From: an uncultured Alphaproteobacteria bacterium
GTDB lineage: Bacteria > Pseudomonadota > Alphaproteobacteria > HIMB59 > GCA-002718135
Assembly: GCA_902570155.1 (NCBI GenBank)
Contig: CACFXU010000001.1
Span: 1-64,000, forward strand
DNA length: 64,000 nucleotides
Reading direction: 5' to 3'
This document shows positions 50,336-58,831 of this stretch, piece by piece. The notes below the pieces were generated by a model. It had not been told where the DNA came from, did not search any database, and worked only from the letters and a program-made list of their open reading frames with translations. How positions within the stretch are numbered: position 1 is the first letter of the stretch; each line of letters opens with the position of its first letter. Made by a program: the position numbers and the translations under genes.

Positions 50336-51331
50336 GTGTCTAAGATTCACGTAAATTTTGTTAGGGGTAAAACAGTTGAAAGCACCCATGAAATTAAGGC
50401 GTTAGTAACAAATGTCGATGGTAAAATTTTATTATCTACAAATAATGATAATGAATATTTTTTCCCTAGATCATCAATTAAAATATTTCAAGCAATTCCT
50501 TTTGCAATGTCAAGTGCAATTAAAAATTATAAATTAAATAATAAACATATAGCTTTAGCTTGCGCTTCACACAAAGGTGAAAAATTTCATATAAAAGAGT
50601 TAAAAAAATGGATTTCAAAAATAAATATAAAAACAAAAAATTTACAATGTGGTATACATGCGCCATTAGATAAAAATGCCTCTGAAAAAATAATATATTC
50701 TAGAAAACAATTTAACGAACTACATAACAATTGTGCAGGCAAACACTTAGGGATGTTAACAAGCTGTTTGGTCAATAATCAGAGCATTACAAACTATCTT
50801 GATTATAATCACGCACATCAAAAAAATATTAGAAAAATTTTTAATAAATTCACAGAAAGCATATTATCAAAGAAAAATTTCTCTCTAGATGGTTGTAGTG
50901 CGCCACAATACTCATTTAAAATTAAACATATATCAAGAGCATTAAATAATTTGATTAAGAGTTATAAAAATAATTATGAGTATACTGAGCAAGTAAGAAC
51001 TTTGGTTAATTCAATTTTAAAAAATCCTGAATTTATTGGAGGAACTGTGAGTTTTGATACAAAAGTAATAAAAGCTTCAAAAGGAAAAATATTTTGTAAA
51101 AGTGGGGCTGAAGGTGTTTTTTTATTTGTTGATTTTCAAAAGGAAATTAGCGGGGTAATTAAAATTACAGACGGAAATGAAAGAGCTATTCCAATTACTA
51201 TACTAAATATTTTTAAGAAACTTAAAGTTATGAGTAAAGTAGAATTAAAAAATCTAGAAAAAAAAGAAAAGTTTGAGTTAAAAAATCATGCAGGTAGGAA
51301 TATTGGTCGTATCAGCCTTACAATGAAATAA
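50336..51331 (+). CDS. L-asparaginase (rhizobial AnsA/type II thermolabile family)
   Basis: This hydrolyses asparagine to aspartate and ammonia. It has 331 residues with a GTG start (no suitable ATG nearby). Family motifs include YFFPRSSIKIFQAIPFAMS with the catalytic Ser-Ser-x-Lys, LACASHKGEKFHIKEL, NNCAGKHLGMLT with the Cys/Lys pair, LDGCSAPQYSF and FCKSGAEGVFLF. These are characteristic of the Rhizobium etli ReAIV/AnsA group rather than the E. coli type. Its end overlaps the convergent DUF3429 gene by 14 bases. Confidence 0.9.
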   Translation: MSKIHVNFVRGKTVESTHEIKALVTNVDGKILLSTNNDNEYFFPRSSIKIFQAIPFAMSSAIKNYKLNNKHIALACASHKGEKFHIKELKKWISKINIKTKNLQCGIHAPLDKNASEKIIYSRKQFNELHNNCAGKHLGMLTSCLVNNQSITNYLDYNHAHQKNIRKIFNKFTESILSKKNFSLDGCSAPQYSFKIKHISRALNNLIKSYKNNYEYTEQVRTLVNSILKNPEFIGGTVSFDTKVIKASKGKIFCKSGAEGVFLFVDFQKEISGVIKITDGNERAIPITILNIFKKLKVMSKVELKNLEKKEKFELKNHAGRNIGRISLTMK

Positions 51332-51749
51332 GAAATAAAAATAGGATAATCAAAATTGTTAAAGGCAGCCTGAGATAGTAAAATGCCTTTTTATTTGTTT
51401 CGTTTGCAAATAATATAATATAATCAAAAAATAACTGAGTTAACAAAAGTAAAATTATTAAAATAAAAATTATTAAAATATTAATGTTAAGAAGACTTAA
51501 TATAATGATTATAACAGCAAATAAGCTAGGCAAAAAACCGTATATTACTAAATGCGTGGGTGGATTATTTTTTAAATTCCAGTTTATTGACCCAATAAAA
51601 ACAATTATAATTAGACTGTAGTAAGTAACAAAATTAAATAGATCTTCTTCCTCAACTACTAAAAAATAGTATTTATCTAAAAAAATTAAAACATATGGTA
51701 TTAATCCGAAATATGAAATTAGAAATTGAAAGTTAATTTTTTTGTACAT
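51318..51749 (-). CDS. DUF3429 family membrane protein
   Basis: This is a small membrane protein of unknown function. It has 143 residues and five hydrophobic segments. Family features are ISYFGLIPYVLIFLDKY, GSINWNLKNNPPTH (compare the usual F.G..HWG) and the final YYLRLPLTILIIL. It is divergent from the fructosamine kinase gene with five bases between the two start codons. Confidence 0.82.
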   Translation of the reverse strand: MYKKINFQFLISYFGLIPYVLIFLDKYYFLVVEEEDLFNFVTYYSLIIIVFIGSINWNLKNNPPTHLVIYGFLPSLFAVIIIILSLLNINILIIFILIILLLLTQLFFDYIILFANETNKKAFYYLRLPLTILIILFLFLISL

Positions 51750-51754
51750 TTAGT

Positions 51755-52630
51755 ATGATTGATCAAAGTATCATTTTAGAAATTGAAAAACTTTTAGATA
51801 ATAAAAAAATTATAGATAGCAAGTTATTATCAGACTCTTTTGGCATTAATTGCCTAAAAATTGTTAATGAAGATAATAAAAAATTTATTGTTAAGTATTA
51901 CTATGACAAAAAGTATGAATTTAATGCAATAAAATCTGAAGTTGATAACCTTGTTTTTTATAATAATAATAATTTCAGTTTTTTCCCAAGAATTGTTAGT
52001 AACAATGATTATCTCGTTATAATGTCATTTATTGACAATAATAATTATCAACCAAATAAGATTAATGATGATTTATTAGAGGCAATAATTTCTCTTCATT
52101 CTAAAAATAGTATAAATTATGGTTTTGATTTTGATACGCAAATTGGTGGATTAAGACAGATAAATTCTTATTCAAAAAATTGGGTAGAATTCTACAGAGA
52201 TAAAAGATTATACTATATATTTGATTTAATTAATAAAAAGCAACCAATGGATAGTTCTATTAATACTAAAATTAATTTGTTGTTAAAAAAAATGGATAAT
52301 TTTATTCCCAATAACCCAAAACCATCATTATTACATGGAGACTTATGGGAAGGAAATATACTTTTTAAAAATAAAAAATTTTCAGGACTTATAGATCCAG
52401 GATCTTTTTATGGTCATAATGAATTAGAAGTGTCCTACTTAAGATGGTTTGATCCAAGGTTTATTGATAAAAATTTTTTAGATAGATACAATGATTATAT
52501 AAGTATTGATAAAAATTATTTAGAATATGAGCCAATTTATCAATTATATTATTCGTTATTAAATGTTTATTTATGGGATAGAAGCTTTGTTGAAAACGTT
52601 CGTAAGTTATTAGATGAAATAAAAATATAA
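51755..52630 (+). CDS. Fructosamine kinase family protein
   Basis: This protein kinase-fold small-molecule kinase phosphorylates ketosamines (glycated amines) or ribulosamines to help deglycation. It has 291 residues. The ATP-site Lys is probably in KKFIVKYYYD. The catalytic loop is LLHGDLWEGNILFKN, and the metal-binding segment is GLIDPGSFYGHNELEVSYLRWF. The C-terminus is typical: YQLYYSLLNVYLWD. The extra-short spacing to the divergent DUF3429 gene leaves no room for a promoter between them. Confidence 0.9.
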   Translation: MIDQSIILEIEKLLDNKKIIDSKLLSDSFGINCLKIVNEDNKKFIVKYYYDKKYEFNAIKSEVDNLVFYNNNNFSFFPRIVSNNDYLVIMSFIDNNNYQPNKINDDLLEAIISLHSKNSINYGFDFDTQIGGLRQINSYSKNWVEFYRDKRLYYIFDLINKKQPMDSSINTKINLLLKKMDNFIPNNPKPSLLHGDLWEGNILFKNKKFSGLIDPGSFYGHNELEVSYLRWFDPRFIDKNFLDRYNDYISIDKNYLEYEPIYQLYYSLLNVYLWDRSFVENVRKLLDEIKI

Positions 52631-52633
52631 GGA

Positions 52634-53686
52634 TTAAACACAAGGATTTGGATCATAAAGATGAATATCTTCAATTTCTTTTAAGATATCATTTGATAAT
52701 GTGACATCAATACTATCTATATTTTCTTTAAGTTGGTCCATTGTTGTAGCTCCAATTATATTACTGGTTACAAAAGGACGATCATTCACAAATGCATTAG
52801 CAAAAGTTGAGGGTGCAATTTGATATTTTTGAGCAAGTTTAAAATATTTTTCTATTGCACTTTCTCCTCTTTCAGTATGGTGTCTAGAAAACCGACGTGG
52901 CCAAAGAGTATACCTAGCTTTTTCGGGATTTTTTCCCCCAATATATTTACCACTTAGTCTCCCGCCTGCTAAAGGCGAATAAGCAAGTAAACCACAATTT
53001 TCTCTGATTGAAACTTCAGAGTTATGAATATCAAATACTCGGTTAACTAAACTATAAACATTCTGTATTGACATCATGCGTGGAAGATTTTTTTCTTTTG
53101 AAATTTGAAGGTATTTCATTACACCCCATGGTGTTTCATTAGATAAACCAGCGTATCTAATTTTGCCAGCTTTAACAAGTTGGTCTAAATTATATAAAAC
53201 TTCTTCAACAGTAGTCCAATCATTATCACTAGCATCATATTCAAAATCTAAAATTCCAAATTTTGGAACCTTTCTTTCAGGCCAGTGTAATTGATATAGG
53301 TCAATATAATCAGTCTTTAATCTTTTAAGACTCTCATCTATTGCAGCATTCATATTTTTTTTATCAAAACCTAAACTTTTTGATCCTTCTCTAATCCACT
53401 CAAGGCCGTCTGATTTTGAAGCTATTTTTGAAGCTAAAATAATTTTGTCTCTATTTTTTCTTTCATGAAACCAATTGCCAACTATTTGTTCTGTTTTGCC
53501 ATAAGTTTCTTTTCTCGGCATGACAGCGTATAGCTCAGCTGTGTCAAAAAAATTGACACCTCTTTCAACTGCATAATCCATTTGATCAAAACCTTCTTGT
53601 TGACTATTTTGCTCACCAAAAGTCATTGTGCCTAAACAAATAACGCTTACTTCTAAATCTGTGGTCCCTAGTTTTCTATACTTCAT
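52634..53686 (-). CDS. Aldo/keto reductase, Tas-like
   Basis: This is an NADP(H)-dependent TIM-barrel oxidoreductase. It has 350 residues. MKYRKLGTTDLEVSVICLGTMTFG opens the protein. The catalytic tetrad is visible: Asp in FFDTAELY with Tyr, Lys in IILASKI and His in LYQLHWPERK. The MPRKETYGKTEQIVGNWF segment and LDQLVKAGKIRYAGLSNETPWG match E. coli Tas. The C-terminal SNIIGATTMDQLKENIDS is the cofactor loop. The substrate is unknown. It is convergent with the fructosamine kinase gene, three bases apart. Confidence 0.92.
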   Translation of the reverse strand: MKYRKLGTTDLEVSVICLGTMTFGEQNSQQEGFDQMDYAVERGVNFFDTAELYAVMPRKETYGKTEQIVGNWFHERKNRDKIILASKIASKSDGLEWIREGSKSLGFDKKNMNAAIDESLKRLKTDYIDLYQLHWPERKVPKFGILDFEYDASDNDWTTVEEVLYNLDQLVKAGKIRYAGLSNETPWGVMKYLQISKEKNLPRMMSIQNVYSLVNRVFDIHNSEVSIRENCGLLAYSPLAGGRLSGKYIGGKNPEKARYTLWPRRFSRHHTERGESAIEKYFKLAQKYQIAPSTFANAFVNDRPFVTSNIIGATTMDQLKENIDSIDVTLSNDILKEIEDIHLYDPNPCV

Positions 53687-53756
53687 ACTATTTTTACAAA
53701 ATACCTTGAAATTGTCAGATTTATAGCGATATTAGTAATAATTAAAAGGAGAAATT

Positions 53757-54509
53757 ATGGCTTTAGACTTTAATCAACGATCTTTTACTAAATCAGTAGA
53801 TCAGACGGCAATTGATGAAGGCTTGAGAGCGTACATGCTTAAAGTCTACAATTACATGACAATTGGCTTGTTACTTACTGGATTTATTGCTTACTTTTTT
53901 GGAAAAGCATCCATAGTTACTAATGAAATGGGTCAAATCGTGGGTGTAACTCAAGTGGGTGCATTACTTTTTGGATCTCCACTAAAATGGATCGTTATGC
54001 TAGCTCCGCTAGGATTTGTTTTTTATTTGAGTGCTAGAATTAATAGGATGTCAGTATCCGCAGCTCAAATAACATTTTGGTTATTTGCAAGTATTATGGG
54101 ATTATCTCTAGCGTCAGTATTTATTGAATTTACTCAAACTTCTATAGCAAGAGTATTTTTCATTACTGCAGGTACATTCGGTGCGATGAGCTTGTATGGA
54201 TATACAACAAAAAGAGACTTAACAAAACTTGGTGGTTTCTTATTTATGGGACTCATTGGTATTATTATTGCAAGTGTTGTTAATATTTTTGTTGGCTCAA
54301 CAGCATTACAATTTGCAATATCCGTTATTGGTGTTCTAGTATTTGTTGGATTAACAGCATACGATACTCAAAATATCAAAAATATGTATTACGGCGGTGA
54401 TAGTGAAGAAATAGGATCAAAAAAAGCATTGATGGGTGCATTAAAACTGTATTTAGACTTCATCAATCTATTCATATTATTACTACAATTATTTGGCCAA
54501 AGAAGATAA
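53757..54509 (+). CDS. BAX inhibitor-1 (YbhL/YccA) family membrane protein
   Basis: This is a seven-helix membrane protein of the BI-1/TMBIM family. Bacterial members act as calcium-leak channels or protease regulators. It has 250 residues. A soluble N-terminus DEGLRAYMLKVYNYMTIGLLLTG leads to membrane helices. The conserved segment LTAYDTQNIKNMYYGGD includes the di-aspartyl-type Asp, and the end is YLDFINLFILLLQLFG. AAGGAG at 53746-53751 is a good ribosome binding site. It ends 32 bases before a strong terminator. Confidence 0.94.
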   Translation: MALDFNQRSFTKSVDQTAIDEGLRAYMLKVYNYMTIGLLLTGFIAYFFGKASIVTNEMGQIVGVTQVGALLFGSPLKWIVMLAPLGFVFYLSARINRMSVSAAQITFWLFASIMGLSLASVFIEFTQTSIARVFFITAGTFGAMSLYGYTTKRDLTKLGGFLFMGLIGIIIASVVNIFVGSTALQFAISVIGVLVFVGLTAYDTQNIKNMYYGGDSEEIGSKKALMGALKLYLDFINLFILLLQLFGQRR

Positions 54510-54540
54510 TTCTTTTAAAACACAAATATCTTTTTATTAT

Positions 54541-54569
54541 ACCCAGTCTTTTAAAGACTGGGTTTTTTT
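54541..54569 (+). terminator. Intrinsic terminator that abuts the next start codon
   Basis: ACCCAGTCTTT pairs with AAAGACTGGGT (54541-54563), followed by seven T to 54569. It is a strong terminator for the BAX-inhibitor-like gene. The ATG of the next gene begins at 54570, straight after the T-run. Confidence 0.93.
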
Positions 54570-56375
54570 ATGTCTAACTTAGAAAATAAACTTAAAAAAA
54601 TAGTTAATACATTTAACAATATAGATAGAAATCTTGCTTACGAAGATATTAAAAAATTATCAACTAAATATCATAAAAATATTAATGTCCTAAATGTGCT
54701 ATCACAAATAGCACAAAAAATGGGTGACGTAGATACGACAATAAATTCTTTAAAAAAAATTTTGTTAATCGATAAAAATAATATCGAATGTATTTCTAAA
54801 ATTTATAAATTATTCTTAACCAAATCCCAATTAGATGAAGCATTAGCAAATATTAATTTAATTCTTAGAATAGATAAAGGTCATTATGAGGCAATTCGTG
54901 ATAAAGCTTACATCTATTTTTTAAAAAATAATTTTGATAAAGCAAAAAAATACATAGACAATATTTCAAAATTAGAAGAGAAAGATTTCTTTGCCTATAA
55001 TATCAAAGGGTTGATATATTTTAAAAATAGTAACTTTCATGAAGCAAAAAATTATTTTGAGCAAGCAATTAAGATAAATAGTAAATATGTTGATAGTTAT
55101 AATAATTTAGGCATTTGTTTACTTGAATTAGAGAAATTAGATGAAGCATATACAGTATTTAAAGATGCTCATAAGATTGACTCTGATAATGTTAAAACTA
55201 TAATAAACTTAGGCAATGTTTTAAGTCTTCAAGATAAGATTTTAAAAGCTATAAAAATTTACAATAAAGCATTAGATTTAGACCCAAATAATCAAGAAAT
55301 TTTATCTAATATAGCAATATGTTATTGTAGAGAAAATAAAGAAAAAGAAGCTAAAATTTACTACGATAAAGCAATTAAAATTAATCCATACGATTATAAG
55401 CTAATGTATGCTTATTGTACTTTACAATTAAAATTAAATAATTTTTCAAGTTCTTGGAGTTTATTTGACTCAAGATTATTGATTGAAAAAAATAAAGTCA
55501 AATTAAATAATTTTGAAATAGTTAAAAATAATCTGTTTGCCAATTTAAAAGTAAATCCAGGAAATAAATTGCTAATTTTAAGAGAACAAGGAATTGGTGA
55601 GGAGATTTTGTTTAGCTCTATATATAAAGATATGATTGATAATTATAAAAATATTAAAATTGAAGCTGATAAAAGATTGGTATCAGTTTTTAGTCGATCA
55701 TTTCAAAATGATATTTTTGTCGAAGATGGATACTATTCAAACAATTCAAAAATATCTGAATTTGATAATGTAATATACGCTGGAAGTATGATGCAATTTT
55801 TTAGAAAAAGAAAAACTGACTTTAATAATAGTAATTATCTATTAGCTAGAAATGATATTATTTATAAATACAAAGAAAAACTATTTAATTACAAACAAAA
55901 ATTGAAAATAGGCATTTCATGGAAAAGTGTTATAAATATTTATGGAAGTTTAAAATCACTATATATCAAAGATTTTGAGCCATTATTCACCAGTGATAGA
56001 CTTATTATAAATTTACAATATGGAAGTATTGAAAATGATAAAAAATATTTATCTAGTCAGAATAAGTATTTAAAAATATTTGATGATTTAGACTTATTCA
56101 ATGATGTTGAATCTTGTATGGGTTTACTAAAAAATTTAGATTTGTTTATAACAGTTAGCAACTCAACAGCTCACTTTGCAGGAGCTCTAGGAATACCTAC
56201 AATATTAATATGTCCAAAAAAATCATCAACGTATTTCTACTGGAATACTAGAAGTCAATCATCAATATGGTATAAAAATATTAAAGTTTTAGGAATAGAA
56301 AATTCAATCAGTGAAACTATTAAGCAAATAAATAATATTTTAGATAACAATAATGAATTTAATTTCTCAAATTAA
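54570..56375 (+). CDS. TPR-containing glycosyltransferase-like protein (first of tandem pair)
   Basis: It has 601 residues. The N-terminal half is a series of TPR repeats (for example GLIYFKNSNFHEAKNYFEQA, then YNNLGICLLELEKLDEAYTV, about residues 20-300). The C-terminal half resembles GT-B glycosyltransferase domains: LILREQGIGEEILFSSIY, IGISWKSV, INLQYGS, LKNLDLFITVSNSTAHFAGALGIPTILI. This architecture recalls O-GlcNAc transferase-like and flagellin/surface-glycan enzymes. No donor or acceptor can be named. No ribosome binding site is visible because a terminator runs up to the ATG. Its end overlaps its paralogue by 23 bases. Confidence 0.85.
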   Translation: MSNLENKLKKIVNTFNNIDRNLAYEDIKKLSTKYHKNINVLNVLSQIAQKMGDVDTTINSLKKILLIDKNNIECISKIYKLFLTKSQLDEALANINLILRIDKGHYEAIRDKAYIYFLKNNFDKAKKYIDNISKLEEKDFFAYNIKGLIYFKNSNFHEAKNYFEQAIKINSKYVDSYNNLGICLLELEKLDEAYTVFKDAHKIDSDNVKTIINLGNVLSLQDKILKAIKIYNKALDLDPNNQEILSNIAICYCRENKEKEAKIYYDKAIKINPYDYKLMYAYCTLQLKLNNFSSSWSLFDSRLLIEKNKVKLNNFEIVKNNLFANLKVNPGNKLLILREQGIGEEILFSSIYKDMIDNYKNIKIEADKRLVSVFSRSFQNDIFVEDGYYSNNSKISEFDNVIYAGSMMQFFRKRKTDFNNSNYLLARNDIIYKYKEKLFNYKQKLKIGISWKSVINIYGSLKSLYIKDFEPLFTSDRLIINLQYGSIENDKKYLSSQNKYLKIFDDLDLFNDVESCMGLLKNLDLFITVSNSTAHFAGALGIPTILICPKKSSTYFYWNTRSQSSIWYKNIKVLGIENSISETIKQINNILDNNNEFNFSN

Positions 56376-58140
56376 CAATATTCTCAAAAGATTTGAAAAA
56401 GGTGATAAATTAACAAGTTATAAAGAGCTTCAAGAAATTTTTAAAAAAAATAAAGATAATAATTTATTACGTTATAACCTAGCAGTTATTCAGCAGAATC
56501 TAAACTTAAATGAAGAAGCTAGAATAAATTATAATCATTTAATAAAAGCTGAAAAAAATCTAAAAGCAATGATTAATCTTTATAACATGGATATTGTAGA
56601 AGGAAACTTTTATGAAGCACTTAATACAATAGAAAGTATTTTAAAAATAAAAATAATAGAAAATGTAGATAAAGACAAAGCTTTTGTTCTATACAAATTG
56701 AATAGAATTGAAGAAGCAAAAAAAATTTGCTTATTTTACCTTAAAAAAAATAGTAAAGACTTAGGTTCTCTAAGTGTAATAGGTCAGTGCTTATTTCAAG
56801 AGGGTAATTATGATGAGGCAATAAAAATATTTGAAAATATTTTAAAAATAGACTCAAAAAATCTATCAGCATTAAATTCTTTAGCAAGGACATACCATGA
56901 ACAACATGAAAGAGTAAAAGCAGAAGAATATTATTTGAGAGCATTAAAAATTGACAAGTTATCCTTTTATTTATTAAATAATATTGCAGGTTTTTATAGA
57001 GAAGAATTATCTTATAAAAAAGCCATAAACTATTACAACCAAGCTCTTTTAGTAAATCCAAATAATGCTTATATCTATAATAATTTGGCAAAAATTTATT
57101 TTGATTTAGATGACCATAAAGAAGCAAAGAAAAATAGCTTTAAAGCTTTAGAAATGAAAAATAATGATGGTGATATTCAAAAAACAATTTCTCTAATCTA
57201 TCTGAAAGATCACGATTTCGAAAATGGTTGGAATTACTTTGATGGAAGATTAGATTTAGAAGATTTTAGAGAAAAAAGTAATTATGTTAAAAAATTAAAT
57301 AGCAAAATATATAGATCAAGTAGCCTGAAAAATAAAAGGGGTAAATTTTTAATTGTACGCGAACAGGGTGTTGGAGATGAAATACTTTATAGTTCTATGT
57401 ACGGAGATCTTTTAAATGATATTGATAATACAGTTATTGAATGTGATCCTCGTTTATTAAATCTATACAAAAGATCATTCCCAAAATTTAGTGCAAAGTT
57501 TGTTGCCCTTGGAACAATTACAAATGATGATCAGAAGTTTAAAACGATTGATAATGTAATTTATGCAGGAAGCTTAGGAAGATATTATCGTAAGAATATT
57601 AAAGATTTTAAAAATTATTCTTTTTTAAAGGTAGACAAAAAAAAATTTGAAGACATGCAAAAGAAATTGTCGATTTATAAAAAGAAATACAAAATTGGAT
57701 TATCGTGGAAAAGTTTTAATAATAAATTTGCCTCAGACAAATCTCTAAACCTTAATGATCTTTATAAAATTTTTAATCTTACTAACTGTGATATCTTTAA
57801 TTTACAATATGGCGATGTTGAAGATGAAATTTATAGTTTCAATAAAACGGCTAAGAATAAATTGCTGAATATAAAGGGTCTGGATTTGTATAATGATTTT
57901 GAAGGCATTGCTTCATTATTAAAATCACTTGATGTGTTTGTTACTATTAGTAATAGTACTGCCCATCTTGCTGGAGCATTAGGTGTAAAAACGATTTTGA
58001 TTAAACCAAAAAATTTTGCTGTCTTTCATTATTGGAATCAAAAAACAGATAATACTCCTTGGTATAACTCTATTAAACTAACTGACAAAAAAAAACTTTT
58101 AGGCGACTCTAAATTTTTAAATAATATTTTAGGAATTTGA
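56353..58140 (+). CDS. TPR-containing glycosyltransferase-like protein (second of tandem pair)
   Basis: It has 595 residues and the same architecture as the preceding gene: N-terminal TPRs (for example GQCLFQEGNYDEAIKIFENIL, then AKIYFDLDDHKEAKKNSFKAL) and the C-terminal glycosyltransferase-like part with LIVREQGVGDEILYSSMYG, IGLSWKSFN, NLQYGDVED and LLKSLDVFVTISNSTAHLAGALGVKTILI. Matching motifs in the same order show the two are tandem paralogues, now well diverged. It overlaps the first by 23 bases and the convergent GT8-like gene by 12 bases. Confidence 0.85.
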   Translation: MNLISQINNILKRFEKGDKLTSYKELQEIFKKNKDNNLLRYNLAVIQQNLNLNEEARINYNHLIKAEKNLKAMINLYNMDIVEGNFYEALNTIESILKIKIIENVDKDKAFVLYKLNRIEEAKKICLFYLKKNSKDLGSLSVIGQCLFQEGNYDEAIKIFENILKIDSKNLSALNSLARTYHEQHERVKAEEYYLRALKIDKLSFYLLNNIAGFYREELSYKKAINYYNQALLVNPNNAYIYNNLAKIYFDLDDHKEAKKNSFKALEMKNNDGDIQKTISLIYLKDHDFENGWNYFDGRLDLEDFREKSNYVKKLNSKIYRSSSLKNKRGKFLIVREQGVGDEILYSSMYGDLLNDIDNTVIECDPRLLNLYKRSFPKFSAKFVALGTITNDDQKFKTIDNVIYAGSLGRYYRKNIKDFKNYSFLKVDKKKFEDMQKKLSIYKKKYKIGLSWKSFNNKFASDKSLNLNDLYKIFNLTNCDIFNLQYGDVEDEIYSFNKTAKNKLLNIKGLDLYNDFEGIASLLKSLDVFVTISNSTAHLAGALGVKTILIKPKNFAVFHYWNQKTDNTPWYNSIKLTDKKKLLGDSKFLNNILGI

Positions 58141-58830
58141 GTTAAATTTTTTAGAAAGATATTCATCTCTTTCCAATAGCCACTCTTTTGCAAATTCAAC
58201 ATCTTGCCATTCAGAAAACCAAGGTCCGCCTCGTGTGTAATGTACGGCATAGGGTTTTTTATTATTGTGACCCGAGGTCCAACCCTCTAACCAATTCCAT
58301 CTTTCATCTAGTGAACCAATTTCATCATCTTTGCACCATTTAAATTGATGAAGATATGCCCCAGTTTCATTATTTACTTTTTCAACTGTAAGATTCATTG
58401 TACTTGGATGAGAACAATTATATAAAATAAAACTAGACCAATTTTTTCTTGGATATATAGTTTGTTTTTGTCCATCCATCTTATGTTTTTCTTTAGGTGT
58501 GTAGTCATGCTGAACACAATAAGCCGCTTTTGATTCGTCTAAATTATTTAATAAATTTGAAACATCTCCTAAGAAAATAAAATCACAATCACAAAAAACT
58601 GCCCAACCTTGATAATTCATAAGTTTAGGAACTAAAAATCTGGAATAGGTGAATTGTGTAGAAGCTAATGGATCAACATTTCTAGTATATAAGTTTTTAG
58701 CTATAAGTTCGTCTAGTTTTAAAGAAACAACGCTCACATCAATGCTAGAGCGTTTTAAAAGTGAATGTTTACAAACTCTGTAAGCAATATCTTCTTTGGA
58801 ATCATATCCTATAAAGAAATGTAGTTTCAT
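58129..58830 (-). CDS. GT8-like glycosyltransferase
   Basis: It has 233 residues. The N-terminus LHFFIGYDSKEDIAYRVCKHSL and RFLVPKLMNYQGWAVFCDCDFIFLGDVSNLL carry the Rossmann-like nucleotide-sugar fold. The DxD motif is CDCDF. The later NWSSFILYNCSHPST and VHYTRGGPWF with the donor His fit a GT8/DUF-type retaining transferase. Its substrate is unknown. It shares the intergenic region with HemY one base away and converges with the second TPR protein, so a small surface-glycan locus is likely. Confidence 0.8.
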   Translation of the reverse strand: MKLHFFIGYDSKEDIAYRVCKHSLLKRSSIDVSVVSLKLDELIAKNLYTRNVDPLASTQFTYSRFLVPKLMNYQGWAVFCDCDFIFLGDVSNLLNNLDESKAAYCVQHDYTPKEKHKMDGQKQTIYPRKNWSSFILYNCSHPSTMNLTVEKVNNETGAYLHQFKWCKDDEIGSLDERWNWLEGWTSGHNNKKPYAVHYTRGGPWFSEWQDVEFAKEWLLERDEYLSKKFNSNS

Positions 58831-58831
58831 A

